DNA of 64,000 nucleotides. Origin: Alisma plantago-aquatica (taxonomy: Eukaryota; Streptophyta; Magnoliopsida; Alismatales; Alismataceae). The DNA lies in NCBI GenBank assembly GCA_963693085.1, contig OY856413.1:106509501-106573500 (forward strand), read 5' to 3'. Below, one piece after another: positions 26,111-37,015 of this stretch. The first letter of the stretch is position 1. Each line of letters starts with the position of its first letter. The position numbers were made by a program, and so were the translations under genes. The notes beneath the pieces are model-generated. The model ran no database searches. It was not told the DNA's origin and saw only the letters and a list, made by a program, of their open reading frames with translations.

Positions 26111-26190
26111 AGCCCATCACTAAAGAACTCCATAGTTAAGCATGCTCAGCTTGGAGTAGTACTAGGATGGGTGACCAATCAGGAAGTTGA
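26111..26190 (+). other. 5S rRNA-derived internal promoter in LTR B
   Basis: CCATCACTAAAGAACTCCATAGTTAAGC resembles the middle of plant 5S rRNA (CCATCAGAACTCCGAAGTTAAGC). It is followed by GGAGTAGTACTAGGATGGG and TGACC, giving A box, intermediate element and C box equivalents in the right order. The same block is in LTR C (about 26660-26735) and, reversed, in LTR A (about 24290-24360). In Cassandra this drives RNA polymerase III transcription. Confidence 0.85.
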
Positions 26191-26311
26191 CCCCGGCTTG
26201 CGCATTGAGTGTGGACAAAGCGCACAGTTAAGGCTAGTGGTGGTCTGTGGGGCCAGTCGTCATTCCTAAAACTCTACTAGAGCCTTGGGCAGTGGGCCCG
26301 AGTGTTATAAA

Positions 26312-26324
26312 TGGTATCAGAGCC
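26312..26324 (+). other. Primer binding site, Cassandra-like unit
   Basis: TGGTATCAGAGCC, two bases after the end of LTR B. Confidence 0.9.
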
Positions 26325-26847
26325 AAAACCCCTCTAGTAGGTGGGGCCTACATGGGCATGGCATGCCAGTCTTGATCCGTGCGGTCCAAGCATGTAGGAA
26401 AGGGTTGTCCATGGTTGACGTAGCCACCCTTGCACTGGTATTCCGTGATCGGGAGCTGGGTGTCCATGGGCCATTATGGGTCTGCACTGAAATGGGGTCA
26501 GATTATGAGGCCATATAATTGAGCATTGACGTGGACGTCAAGAGTCTAAGTGGGGGAGATTGTAACATCCTAGGATTTTCAGGCCTTGGATAAAAAGATC
26601 TTATAAGGAATGATTGGACTACCCATATCACCAAGGTGCACCTCCTTTTTTCGAGAGCCCATCACTAAGAACTCCATAGCTAAGCGTGCTCATCTTAGAG
26701 TAGTACTGGGATGGGTGACCAGTCAGGAAGTTGGTCCTGGATTGCACATGAGTGATCATAAAGTTCGTAGTTAAGGCTAGTGGTGGTCTATGGGGATAGT
26801 CGTCATTCCTAAAACTCTACTAGAGCCTTAGGCAGTGGGCCCGAGCG

Positions 26848-26937
26848 TTACAACTATAGTTCCTTCACAAGATAAGGTAACCCATATAGTCAAGCTACTC
26901 ATATCAATCACTAGATAAACTAAGTACACTATTGGAT
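26848..26937. repeat. 90-bp perfect direct repeat, copy 2
   Basis: Identical to 24009-24098. It overlaps the last five bases of LTR C. Confidence 0.95.
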
Positions 26938-27250
26938 ATGAGAGAACTGGACACCTAAGGATATCTACTAAAACTTGTATCTTTAATCAACCATTTCTCA
27001 TCTATGAGGCATAATGAGCTCAATGAGGATGATATCCATCCCTTAGATAGTTGGATTTGGTCTGAGCTATGTGGTCATTATCCATGTCAAAGGCAATGAA
27101 TTCTAACCATAACATAGCTAATTTAGGTCATCACCTAATACTGAGGGAATAATCATTATTACCTTGTGTCAAATTTCTAAGTTTATCATCTATGCATTCT
27201 GAGTACTCCCAATGAACGTATTCGAGGCATGCCAGAGAAATAACAAGGAA
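26938..27250. other. No recognisable feature
   Basis: Non-coding, probably interior of the old LTR element. Confidence 0.4.
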
Positions 27251-27264
27251 AGGGTCCCAACTAT

Positions 27265-27449
27265 TTTTTTTGGATAGTGGGGAATTTCACCCCTGTCTAA
27301 GATAATAAAGAGAGAGAACAAATAATTACAATATGCAAAGGGCTTTTTGTCCCATCTAGGGGTGCCCCAATGGGATTCATTGAGATTCGATCCCACAACT
27401 TGCGCTTCACAAGCAGCAAGCTTGACCAGCTGAGCTAGCTGGCAAGTGC
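27265..27449 (-). mobile_element. Full-length tRNA-derived SINE
   Basis: On the minus strand the head reads CCAGCTAGCTCAGCTGG, with A box TAGCTCAGCTGG, followed by B box GGATCGAATC at tRNA spacing. The tail is a T run on the plus strand at 27265. It is flanked by a perfect 14-bp target duplication AGGGTCCCAACTAT (27251-27264 and 27450-27463). An open frame across it (27190-27459, minus) is incidental. It is about 185 bp, a normal size for plant SINEs. Confidence 0.9.
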
Positions 27450-27463
27450 AGGGTCCCAACTAT

Positions 27464-27786
27464 AATTAGGGTTGATTCTATACATAGGTGTTCAAGTCAA
27501 CCTACATTTAAGTTGTGAAAAATATTCCCCTAGCATAGGGAGATAGAGTCTAATGACTGGGTGGGTCGACCCCTACGATTTAACTAGGGTTCCCAAATTT
27601 AAACTGAGTCTCAACTAGACAATGATTTGGGGAGTGGAAAATACCAAATTAGATTGGGATCGAAATCCTATTTGACATTTAAAAACTCACTTTTAGGTAC
27701 ATAAATTACGTGTAAAGGGCCACCTAAGTACCTAGTTAAAGAACAACATATGATAACTTGAAACAATCAAGTCGCCGACTGATTTT
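27464..27786. other. Interior of the old LTR element
   Basis: No coding signal. It leads directly to the degenerate primer site complement at 27787. Confidence 0.4.
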
Positions 27787-27799
27787 GGCTCTAACAACA
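27787..27799 (-). other. Degenerate primer site complement of the old element
   Basis: GGCTCTAACAACA matches the complement of TGGTATCAGAGCC at 10 of 13 positions and lies directly left of the second LTR copy. Confidence 0.5.
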
Positions 27800-28907
27800 T
27801 ACTATAAAGAGTGGAATCTAAGAGAGGATTCACTCTTCACTAGGTTGAGAAATATAAAATCATCCTATTCTAATAATGGATAAAAGGATGAATCTTATTA
27901 TTCTACAAATGGTATATATATCATACAACATATAAGTTTATAAGCAGTGCAAAGAAAATTATTAAAAAGTTACAAAGTTTATCGTTACACAATTGTTTGT
28001 TACCATAAAGACACTATAACATAATAAAAAGGTATGCATCTAATAAATATAATAACGTACATGACCCATTGCAAGGGCAACCTGACCATTCCAAGATATC
28101 CCCAAGTTCAAATTCCTAAATATGGTTTTCCTCAGTCCTTGTCCACTAATGTATCTACACTTGATGGAAAGTAACATCACCCAAAAAATAGGAAGCAAAG
28201 ACATGTAATAATAAAAATTGAGTATGTGCGTATAAACAACATTTGGATATTATATAGGGTTACAAGTATAAAAAGGGGTGTTCCCATGTAAAGAGGGGGC
28301 TATCCACATATAGGTAAGTTTCAAAAGAAATAATCACAAGAATGCGGCATCAATGAGTAACATAGCATCATAAAGTGTCTTGCCTTTAAGAAAACCATAA
28401 TATCACAAATAAAACAAGTGCATGCATATATGAGATAAACCAAATACCTAAAAAAGGGATAGAAAACCATTGGATTGTGACCTAAAAACAAAAATAAGGT
28501 TTTAAATGCACACCTCAAATGGAATATGCATGTCCTAATATACAAATGGTTGTGCCCATGCATCACTGCTCTAGATAAATAGTCTAACATCTAGCATCCA
28601 CAAATTGAGAAGCACAACAAATAGTCAAGTCAGATTTTAACTCTCAAGTAGCAAGGCAATTAAAGTCACACCCCTATGTTTAATGAGATCTGATAAAAAA
28701 TATGTGAAATTAGGTATCTTCAAATTGAGTCATAAGAAGAATCAAATAACAGATAGTGTACATACCAACACTTAAGTATAATACTAACTCTGGCCTTCTT
28801 ATACATTTATCTTTTAGCATTTTTTTAGTCCCTCTATCCCTAACTTCGATGGAAAAGAGCACACTAGGTGATTATAGGCCTAGTGTTTAAGGTAAATGTT
28901 GAGTATT
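27800..28907 (-). repeat. Second copy of the old LTR, cut by CACTA
   Basis: Matches 7129-7187 and then 19216 to about 20000 after a gap of about 130 bp. It stops at the CACTA terminus at 28908; the remainder would lie beyond the far end of the CACTA element. Confidence 0.65.
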
Positions 28908-28922
28908 CACTAGTACAAAAAT
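28908..28922 (+). repeat. CACTA 5' terminal inverted repeat
   Basis: CACTAGTACAAAAAT matches the CACTA(G)-A-rich ends of plant CACTA elements. The partner end is outside the window. Confidence 0.85.
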
Positions 28923-29690
28923 AATATATAACATCACATTTTATGGCATAAGTTACACATCAAAAACCGACACCATAAACCAATGCCGTCGGCAAAATAC
29001 TACAACCATCACCAATATGTGAAGTCTGGCCAATTTACAAAAGACACGAGTACCACTTTTATTGTAATGTCAGTTTGTTTGCCAAAAAACCGATGTCTAA
29101 AATTACCCGCGAAATACAATTTTCCAAGGGAAAAAAATTGCCTCCAAAATTTTCAATGTGGCGTCAGTTGTGGAGAAATCAAAGACAAATGTTTCACACC
29201 ATGGTCTCGCACTTTTTTTTATCCCTTATTAGTCATTGGTTCTTCATTCACCATTTATGAGACAAAATTTATTCCCTTATTAGTCATCCGTTTTTCTTAA
29301 TGAACAGATGACTAGGTATTTTTGCGCGTTATCCTCGTGAAAATATTTCCCCCTAATATGCTTCTTCGACGTCAGTTTTGGTTAGGCAACCGAAAACTAT
29401 GGTAACATTTTTTTTGTTGCGATTTGTTAAAAGACGTTGGCTGTTTACCTAGAAACCAATGATTAAAATCCTAACCGGGTGCAATTTTTTGTTTTGTTTA
29501 AAATTGCACTTAGTTGTAGGTTTTTCACATGTGACCGACACGTGTTGGTATTAGGCATCAATTTTTTCAAACAACTGACGAACAAAGTGAACTTAATACC
29601 ACCCGTGCAAAATAGACTCTTCCTCTTCTCTATTTCATCATGATTGAGCTAGGTATATTGAACGATTCCTCTACCGCTACTTAGCTCCAG
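28923..29690. repeat. CACTA subterminal repeat region
   Basis: Motifs of the type ACCGACA, AACCGATG, CGACGTCAG, AACCGAAA and GACCGACACG recur on both strands. In En/Spm such repeats bind the TNPA protein; that role is inferred here. Confidence 0.6.
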
Positions 29691-29698
29691 CCGAATGA

Positions 29699-30100
29699 GT
29701 GTCGTTGCTGCCACAACTCTTCCTCCAGCCAGAGCCGCCGCTGCTACTATCTTCTCCACCACCGCCAACTGAGCTTAGCTCCACCTGGTCCAACCACTCT
29801 GGCTTCTCCACCGCCACCCGTCTGCCTTCTCCACCGCCGCCGATCCTCTTCTTCCATCTGCCGCCGCCAGTCTTCTTCCTCCAGCCGCCATCCGGGCCTC
29901 TTCCTCCAGTCGCCAACCATCGCCGCTATGAAGGACGTCAGAGCCTTGAGGTGCTGCTGTGCTACCAGAGCTCGAGCATGAGGTCACTGGAGCCTCTACT
30001 TTCCTCTACTTCCCCTACTACTAGGTATGTTTCTATATTTGAGACCTTATATATACTTGTATTAAATATATTGATCAAATCTTGTGATCAATCCATCTAA
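29699..30100 (+). other. GC-rich Pro/Ser-rich open frame in the CACTA 5' region
   Basis: 133 codons, low complexity (PPPPTEL, SPPPPILFF, PPSGPLPP), with no domain. Other frames on both strands are open too, so the frame probably reflects CCGCCG-type composition. It may be a transcribed leader exon of the transposase gene. Confidence 0.3.
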
Positions 30101-30569
30101 GATATTAAAACCCTAATGTTAGATCTCTGATTTGGTAATGATGTGTCACCCTAACATCTACATGAATCCATATTGTATGATGTAGATTGATGATGATAAT
30201 GCATGAGCTAGTTTGAAGTTTTGAAATCAATTATGAATGATAGGATACCTACATTTATGTGTAATGATTATCTTAATGATGAACATGCATGTATATTTGA
30301 GATTTTGAAATCAATGTTATAGAATATGGTACCTAGTAGGGTATTATTAAGACTACAAGATGTTTCTATTGTAAATCAACCTAGGATATGAATGATGAAA
30401 TTAGGATCATTGGTATAGGAATAACACATGTATTTTGTTGGCCTAGAAACCCATCCGAGATGTACTCATTAGGAGTAAATCTTGGATAGTCCCCGGTTTG
30501 GGACTGTTCTTGAACACTTAATCTCACTTAGGATGTAAGTTTTTTTTATCTCTAAGCAGCCATTAATAT
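30101..30569. other. CACTA leader, no feature
   Basis: AT-rich and non-coding. Confidence 0.4.
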
Positions 30570-30707
30570 ATTTGGTTTTCATGATGTTTTGTCAGCACTT
30601 CCCCATTTGTTCTCTAAGTACATATGTTGGTGGGCATTTGCCCATGTACATCGATGTACTTGGAGAACAACGAGGAAATGCTGCTGAAATTTTCTTGAAA
30701 ACCCAAT
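30570..30707. other. Long imperfect hairpin upstream of the transposase
   Basis: The arms pair along about 65-70 nt. The perfect inner stem TGGGCA-TT-TGCCCA sits at the centre. Going outwards, AAGTACAT (30616) pairs with ATGTACTT (30654), GTTCTC (30609) with GAGAAC (30663), CAGCA with TGCTG, and GGTTTTCA with TGAAAACC. The size and shape are like a plant pre-miRNA or small foldback. Confidence 0.65.
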
Positions 30708-30760
30708 ACACATTATACACTTACTAGTGAGAATAGGTGTTCAAGAATGGGATAGGTGGT

Positions 30761-30929
<169 letters not shown>

Positions 30930-31106
30930 ACCTTGGAATCTAATGTTTTAAGCCTACCCTAATATTTTATCGCTAAAACCTAATCTTTAATTCTTTATCC
31001 CTAAATATAAAACAATAAAAACCTAATAATATTCTATATGTAAATCCTTAACTTAATATCTAATCCCTAAACCCTAATATATACTTGTTTTCTCTTTGAT
31101 CATAGA

Positions 31107-34100
31107 ATGGATAGATCATGGATGTCCATTCCAAACTGCTGCACCCTAGAGTTTATTGCTGATCTTGATCAATTTATTAGATTTGTGGTGGATCATAAGA
31201 AACAACCTGGAGATATTTTCTATTGTCCATGTAGGCATTGCGGTAACAACTTGAAAGTCAACACTGGTGACGAAATCAAAATTCATTTCATGTACAATGG
31301 GATTGTACAAGGCTATACAGAATGGTACTGGCATGGAGAGATTTCAAACCTGAAATCAATAGACGTCGATAGAAGTGCTTGTGTGGAAGAAGAAATTGCC
31401 TTCGATGATGTAGATGTGAACGAACAGGTTCCAGTAGACATCGTTGATGAGATGCTGGAGAGTTTTGGGGTAGAGCACACCGATCCCCTACCATGTTTAG
31501 GAACATTATGCATGAAGCTGAGTGATCATTATACATAGGTTGTACTAAGTTTATGAAGCTTAGCATTGTGTTGAGATTGTATAAGTTGAAGGCTAACAAT
31601 AGATGTAGCGACAAAGGCTTCATGTTATTATTGTCTTTGTTGAAAGAAATTTTTCTTGAAGGAAACAAATTTCCAATCTCAACATATGAGTTAAAGAAAT
31701 TATTGTGCCCAATGAGAATGGAGGATAAGAATATACACGCATGCCCGAATGACTGTGTATTATTTCAAAAGGACTATGTGGATTTGAAAGATTGTCTAAA
31801 ATGTGAGGCGTCAAGGTATAAAATGACTACTTCGGGGAAGTTCAAAACTGGTTCTCCTACCAAGGTGATGTGTATCTACCTATAATACCACAATTTCAAC
31901 GCTTGTTTGCCAATCCGATAGATGTGAAGAACTTGAGGTGGCATGCAGAGGTTAAGAAAAATAATGATGGGATCCTACGACATGCGTCTGATTCCTCATA
32001 GTGGAAGAAGATTGATTTATTGTATCCTAAATTTGGTAAAGAAGTCAGGAATCTAAGACTTGGGCTTTGTACCGATGGGATGAATCCATACAGGACATTG
32101 AGTAGCCAAAATAGCACTTGGCCTGTTATGCTTGTTATATATAATCTTCCTCCCTAGTTGTGTATGAAAAATAAGTACGTTATGCTGTCGTTGTTGATTT
32201 TGGGCCCTAAACAACCTGGAAATGATATTGATGTTTATCTTGAACCTCTGATTGTTGACTTAAAGAAACTCTGGGGTGAAGATGTGATGACCTATGATGC
32301 TTCAAGTAGAGAGACATTTTGTTTGCATGCTATGTTGTTTTGTACTATTAATGACTTTCCAACATATGGGAATTTGTCTGGATATAGTGTAAAAGGATCT
32401 AAAATGTGTCCTATATGTGAAGAGAACACTAATCCAATATGACTAAAACATGGCAACAAAACTGTATATCTTGGTCATCGAAGGTTTCTTCCAAAATTCC
32501 ATCCATACCGATGGTCACACAAAGTGTTCAATGGATGGAATGAGGAACAGAGTGCGCCGAAACCTATACCAGGGGAGGTTGTTTATGATAGAGTAAAAAT
32601 TTTTGTCAATGAATTTGGTAAGAGGTGACAATGTACCCTGCCTACACAAAGTGACAAATCTTTATTCAAGAAGAAGTCAATATTTTGGGATCTTCCTTAT
32701 TAGAGTTCTTTAGCAGTTAGGGATTGTATCGATGTCATGCATGTTGAGAAAAATGTCTGTGATAGCATCATTGGTACTCTGTTGAATATACCAGGTAAGA
32801 CTAAAGATGGGATCAAATCCAGAATGGATCTACGTGAAATGGGAATAAGGACAAAATTAATAGAAGTAGTTAGTACTGATCGGAGAACATATTTACCTCC
32901 TACTTGTTACATGTTGTCTAGAAAGGAGAAGAAAGCTTTTTGCGAGTGCTTGGTTAATGTTAAGGTACCATAGGGTTACTCTTCCAACATTTGTAGATTG
33001 GTATCAATGAAAGATATGAATTTGATAGGTCTTAAATCTCATGATTTTCACACTCTAATGCAACAAATATTGCCAGTGGCCATTCGATCTATACTGCCAA
33101 AGCATGTAAGGTTTGCAATCACCAGACTTTGTTTCTTCTTCAACAGTCTATGTAGTAAAGTTATTGATCCTGAAAATCTCAATAAGTTGCAACGAGAAGT
33201 GGTTGTTACCCTATGTCAACTTGAGATGTATTTTCTTCCTTCATTCTTTGATATCATGGTACATCTTGTTGTCCACTTGACTAGGGAAGTGAAAATGTTG
33301 GGACCAATTTTCTTGCATTGGATGTATCCTTTTGAATGATACATGAGCATTCTTAAAGGTGATGTTCAAAATCGTTATCGGCCTGAAGGGAGTATTATTG
33401 AGGGTTATGTGGTGAGAGAGGTTATGGATTTTCATAATGACTTTCTGAGTGGTAATGATGATCTTGTAAATGACAAAAAATATTGAGGAGTATTCTGGAA
33501 AAGGGATTTTAGGATCATGGATGAAAGTAATCAACCATGAGCTGTTGGAACAAGCTCACTTGTATATTTTACACAACATCAATGTAGTGAGTGTTTATAT
33601 CACGAAACATACCAATTTTATCAAGAAACAATATCCTCGAGCCAATTCAATGAGGCTTGCTAGAGAGCATAACAAGACATTTATTAAGTGGTTTGAAGAT
33701 AAAGTCTTACATCAACTATCTCAAACACCAAATAATATTGCTGAAAATATCAAATGCCTCACCTTTAAACCAAAAATGAATGTTATGTCTTATGAAGGGT
33801 TTGACATAAATGGGTTCTCATATTACACAAAGCGTCAAGATGATAAGAGTGTTGTCCAAAATAGTGGGGTCACCCTTCAAGTGTCTTCATTGTTTTTTTC
33901 TAGTACGAAAGATAAGAGCCCACATGAAGCTAAAATGTCATATTACAGTGTCATTGAAGACATATGGGAGTTTGACTACATATATTTTAGAATTCTGCTC
34001 TTTAAGTGCAATTGGGTTGATAACACCAAAAGGAGTTATATGGATGAATTGGGTTTCACATTAGTGAAATTTGAAAAGATTGGCGAGAAGGGTGAACCAT

Positions 34101-34348
34101 TCATATTGGCATCACATGCGAAACAAGTCTTTTATATCGATGATCATGCAAATGAAAAATGGTCAGTTGTTCTTCATGGTAAAAGACAGTTCATTGAAGA
34201 TCCTATAGATGAAGAAGACTATTATGATAAGTATGAGGACTCAAGTCCATTCTCAGTTGGGTTTCCAACACCAAATATTAAAGCTAACGATGACTTATAT
34301 GTGTGTGGAGATCACACCGAAGGAATGCTAATTGATAAAAGATCTTAA
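31107..34348 (+). pseudogene. CACTA transposase (TNPD/TNP2-type), degenerate
   Basis: The start MDRSWM and 31107-31350 match the transposase-associated N-terminal domain, with CPCRHCGN and a W(Y)WHGE end. A frame change leads to 31553-31882, with CPNDCVLF...CLKC. The TNP2 core (about 31880-32760) has LCTDGMNPY, NLPP, LILGPKQPGNDIDVYLEPL, LKKLWG and the downstream HVEKNVCDSIIGTLLN block. DUF4218-like sequence is at about 33030-33340 (LKSHDFHTLMQQILPVAIR). The last open part (33470-34345) has a DUF4216-like end (AKQVFYIDD). Several stops (for example 31537 and 32440) and frameshifts show the gene is dead; a few could be introns. The enzyme would bind the TIRs and cut with its DDE core. Confidence 0.85.
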
Positions 34349-34451
34349 TATTAGAGGCATGTTTTTATTTTTTAAATTTAAATGTTAAATGTTAAATGTT
34401 TTTTGTATGTTAAATGTTACATGTTTGCTTTTTTTTGTATGACACTTTCAA

Positions 34452-35019
34452 ATGGCTGACCATGAGTATGATGATCATGATGATGATTACCATGAGGGTG
34501 AGGTGCCGCCTCACAATGTAAGTTTTACAACATATCCTATATCTAGCTATATATATGTCCATTTATAAGTTATATCCTATATGCATTTTTTTGTCAATTT
34601 TCAGGTTGATGTTGTACCTCCTGAAAATCTTGTGGAACTTGACGAACAACAAAAAAAATTGAAAAAAATCAGGGGCATCACTACGATGAACAAGTTACTA
34701 CAACAAAGGGGAAATGGACCAAAATTGGTTGTGGATTTTGATCATATAGGAAATCCAATTGGGGTCAATTGGAGCTCGTTTGCTTCATATCTTGGGGTTC
34801 TTACTCACAACCATTGTAGTGTAAATGCAGAATCTTGGCATATAGTTTCTAAAGCAAAGAAAGACTTAGTATCGAAAGAACTATGTTGAGATATTATCAT
34901 TTGCAATTCTATTTTTAAAGTTATTTACAATTCTATTTTTTTATAATACTCTATTAAATATATAAAAATTTACAGAATATATTCAAACTGGATGAAAGCC
35001 TACATCGTAAAAAGGTGAT
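34452..35019 (+). pseudogene. CACTA second gene (Transposase_24-like), 5' part
   Basis: Start codon at 34452 (MADHEYDDHDDD, acidic). Exon 1 ends at a GT donor at 34518 (AATGTAAG). Exon 2 begins after TTTTCAG at 34605 and encodes RGITTMNKLLQQRGNGPKLV...NPIGVNWSSFASYLGVLTHNH, like the Transposase_24 (Ptta/En/Spm) family. A further exon starts after TTACAG at 34976 and is cut at 35019 by the Athila-like element. Its frame continues at 51106 once the element and one GTGAT are discounted. Such proteins are thought to act with the transposase, as TNPA does in En/Spm. Confidence 0.7.
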
Positions 35020-36836
35020 TGATAACACCAAATTTTGTGATGTTTTTGGCCCTTATTTCGTTATCAAATCTGCCCTTTTAAACTATTTTCCTCTCATTTT
35101 TGTCATGTTTTTGCATAAATAGGCCACACTACGATCTTAACTCAATATTACCATCTTTTGCAGAGTTTTCCTCATTTTTCAACTCATTTATCAGCAAAAA
35201 GGCCCGTCCCGGCCCACGAACATGTTCCACCTGCATCGGCCTTCTTAACAACCAGCTGGCCGATACGCTCGCTGCCCGACACAGGGCAGCACAATACACT
35301 ACCGCGCGACACGGGGATGCCGTGCGAGAAGCAATGGACGAGCGATATGCCATTTACCCGACAGGGAGCCGAACTCGCCACGACAACTGAAGCGTGTCAC
35401 GCGATACAAGCCACCCACCGGCAGACGCCACTCGTCACGATGACCGACACGCTTATAGCTCAACATCCTTGTGCCGGGCGACACACATATCGGGCATCCC
35501 TGAATCTGCGATGGTGGAGCTGAAGGAGGACACATGGCGCCTGAAGGACCACAACCTCTCCCAACAGCTGCCTATAAATAGCAGCTACATGACTCTGATG
35601 GGAGGGGTCAGAATCTCTCAAAAGCCAACTTGGGAAAGCATCTGGAGCTAGCGTGTCGTGCCTCAGAGGTGTACCGGGAGATACTAGGTGAGCACTTCCC
35701 CGGCCCGAGAGGGAGGGAATGGTTCACTTAGGATCGGCCCCAGGCACCGCTGTAGACTGATATCGACCAACAAGGACACTCGATATCAGTACCCCATACT
35801 CAAAGCAAAACTTTGGCCCATCACGATACCAAGCCCGATACACATCACCAGTCACAGCGTGTCGCCCGAGAGGGTGCCACCCGACACTATCGTATCGAGC
35901 ATGAGCGCCCCACACGATACGTCTGCCCGTCATGAGTGTGTCTCCCTAGAGGGTGTGCCACCCGACACGGGTGTATCGGGTAAGGCTCCTGCCTGGTATC
36001 GAGCTGGAGGATCTGCTGCTGCCTGTCGCCCTTCTAAATCAAGAAGGCGACATTTATCTTTACTTATTTCAGTCATTTACTTTCTTTACTTATGCAATGT
36101 AACTAGACCCTTTTATGCTAATGGAATTAGAAGAGTTTTAATTAACTACTACTTTATATTTGGTCCCTTTTGTTGGATGATTGTTTTGTTTAGCATCTAA
36201 ACTTTAGCTTGTACGCTTGGATCACGTTTTGACTAGCTACCGAATCATGTTTTCCCGTTACAGCAGCCTCGAGAGAGGTGTTGTGGCTCTAGTGTTTGGT
36301 CCGATACAGGAGTACAAGAGTGCCCAGGATCGAAGTTGCTTTAGTAACCTTTCCACTCTAACTTAAGACCAACAGCCTCGAAAGAGGTGTTGATGCTTAG
36401 TTAGATGTACCCGCTTCGAGAGAAGGGGTAAGGATGTTTCTACTGCCGCTTGTTTTACCAAAGCTTTCTCCTTCGTTCCTTACTAAAGCATTAGTATTAT
36501 CCTCTCTGTTTCCATTGCGTGAAAACCCTAAAAACTGATAAACCTTTAAAACCTTATTTTTCCTCATAGCTCCAGTTGGAGATAGTTTTCTTTTATTTTA
36601 TCGATCTTAGCCTGTTGTTCCCTTGGGGAACTTTATCATGTCCTTACCCATACTGGAGTGTAACGTGTCAATTACGCGTTCCCAACACTACCACCCTTGT
36701 CCCTGTGTTTGACCCCGTATATCTACTTCGACCCCGTAATAAAGTTGTGGGGGCCTAGAAGGTTTTGGGTTATAAATTTAAAAGTCTGACTACTTCAAAT
36801 CCGCTCCCTTTGCAGATGTATGATTTAGGCTGGTCA
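35020..36836 (+). mobile_element. Athila-like 5' LTR
   Basis: TGATAACACC...TGGTCA. U3 and R carry many words of the type CCCGACAC, GTATCGGGC and TGTCGCCC, chiefly at 35260-36010. TATAAATA is at 35573-35580. The U5 end has CCCTGTGTTTGACCCCG. It is 17 bp longer than the 3' LTR, mostly from one indel around 35310. Confidence 0.95.
35573..35580 (+). promoter_or_regulatory. TATA box, 5' LTR
   Basis: TATAAATA, with the same sequence at 49836-49843 in the 3' LTR. Confidence 0.75.
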
Positions 36837-36842
36837 ACTTTT

Positions 36843-36860
36843 TGGCGCCGTTTCCGGGGA
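36843..36860 (+). other. Primer binding site, Athila/Tat type
   Basis: TGGCGCCGTTTCCGGGGA, six bases after the LTR. It differs at one base from the TGGCGCCGTTGCCGGGGA form common to Athila/Tat elements, which is usually assigned to tRNA-Asp. Confidence 0.9.
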
Positions 36861-37015
36861 CAAGGCAAAACGGTCCTGTTGACGAACCTGAATCCACTAA
36901 CTACACTCCAATGCCTCAAGCTTTGAAATGAGCTTGACAACACTCTCTTTTTCCTTTTTTTTATATATTTTAACCTGAAATGAGTAATTCGTATTATTAA
37001 TACAGGTTTTCTAAC

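Larger units (their letters stand above)
26018..26852 (+). mobile_element. Cassandra-like TRIM (LTR B, interior, LTR C)
   Basis: An 835-bp unit: LTR B 26018-26309, primer site at 26312, a 251-bp interior without coding capacity, a polypurine tract (GTCTAAGTGGGGGAGA, about 26544-26559), and LTR C 26561-26852. Cassandra is a known plant TRIM family with 5S rRNA sequence in the LTR; this size and layout fit it. LTR B also has a polypurine tract on its left side, so it once belonged to a second unit. It is non-autonomous and would need enzymes from another element. Confidence 0.85.
7126..28907 (-). mobile_element. Old LTR retrotransposon (minus strand) hosting later insertions
   Basis: DNA left of Copia 1 (about 7129-7187) matches 27800-27860, and DNA right of Copia 1 (19216 to about 20000) matches about 27990-28790 in the same orientation, so a long repeat occurs twice. 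A decayed complement of the primer site TGGTATCAGAGCC lies at 27787-27799, just left of the second copy. A polypurine tract complement (22646-22660) lies just right of the first copy, which ends TGTTACA at 22645. This fits a minus-strand element with a 3' LTR at 7126-22645 (minus the Copia), an interior at 22646-27786, and a 5' LTR from 27800 that is cut by the CACTA element at 28908. The interior has no recognisable gag or pol, so superfamily is uncertain. Confidence 0.5.

Noticed and set aside
26111..26190. A genuine 5S rRNA gene
   Set aside because: Only the promoter half matches well, the ends of 5S are missing, and it lies within an LTR present three times.
27400..27449. A tRNA gene (minus strand)
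   Set aside because: A and B boxes are present, but cloverleaf ends are absent and the unit has a tail and target duplications; it is a SINE head.
29677..29987. Gly-rich minus-strand proteins
   Set aside because: Shadow frames of CCGCCG-type composition in the CACTA leader.
30950..31085. Interstitial telomeric repeat (ACCCTAA words)
   Set aside because: Copies are irregular and separated, not tandem TTTAGGG units; such A/C-rich text is common in plant transposon leaders.
35129..35933. Open frames on both strands of the Athila-like LTR
   Set aside because: They are GC-rich LTR sequence repeated in the 3' LTR without conserved reading frames.
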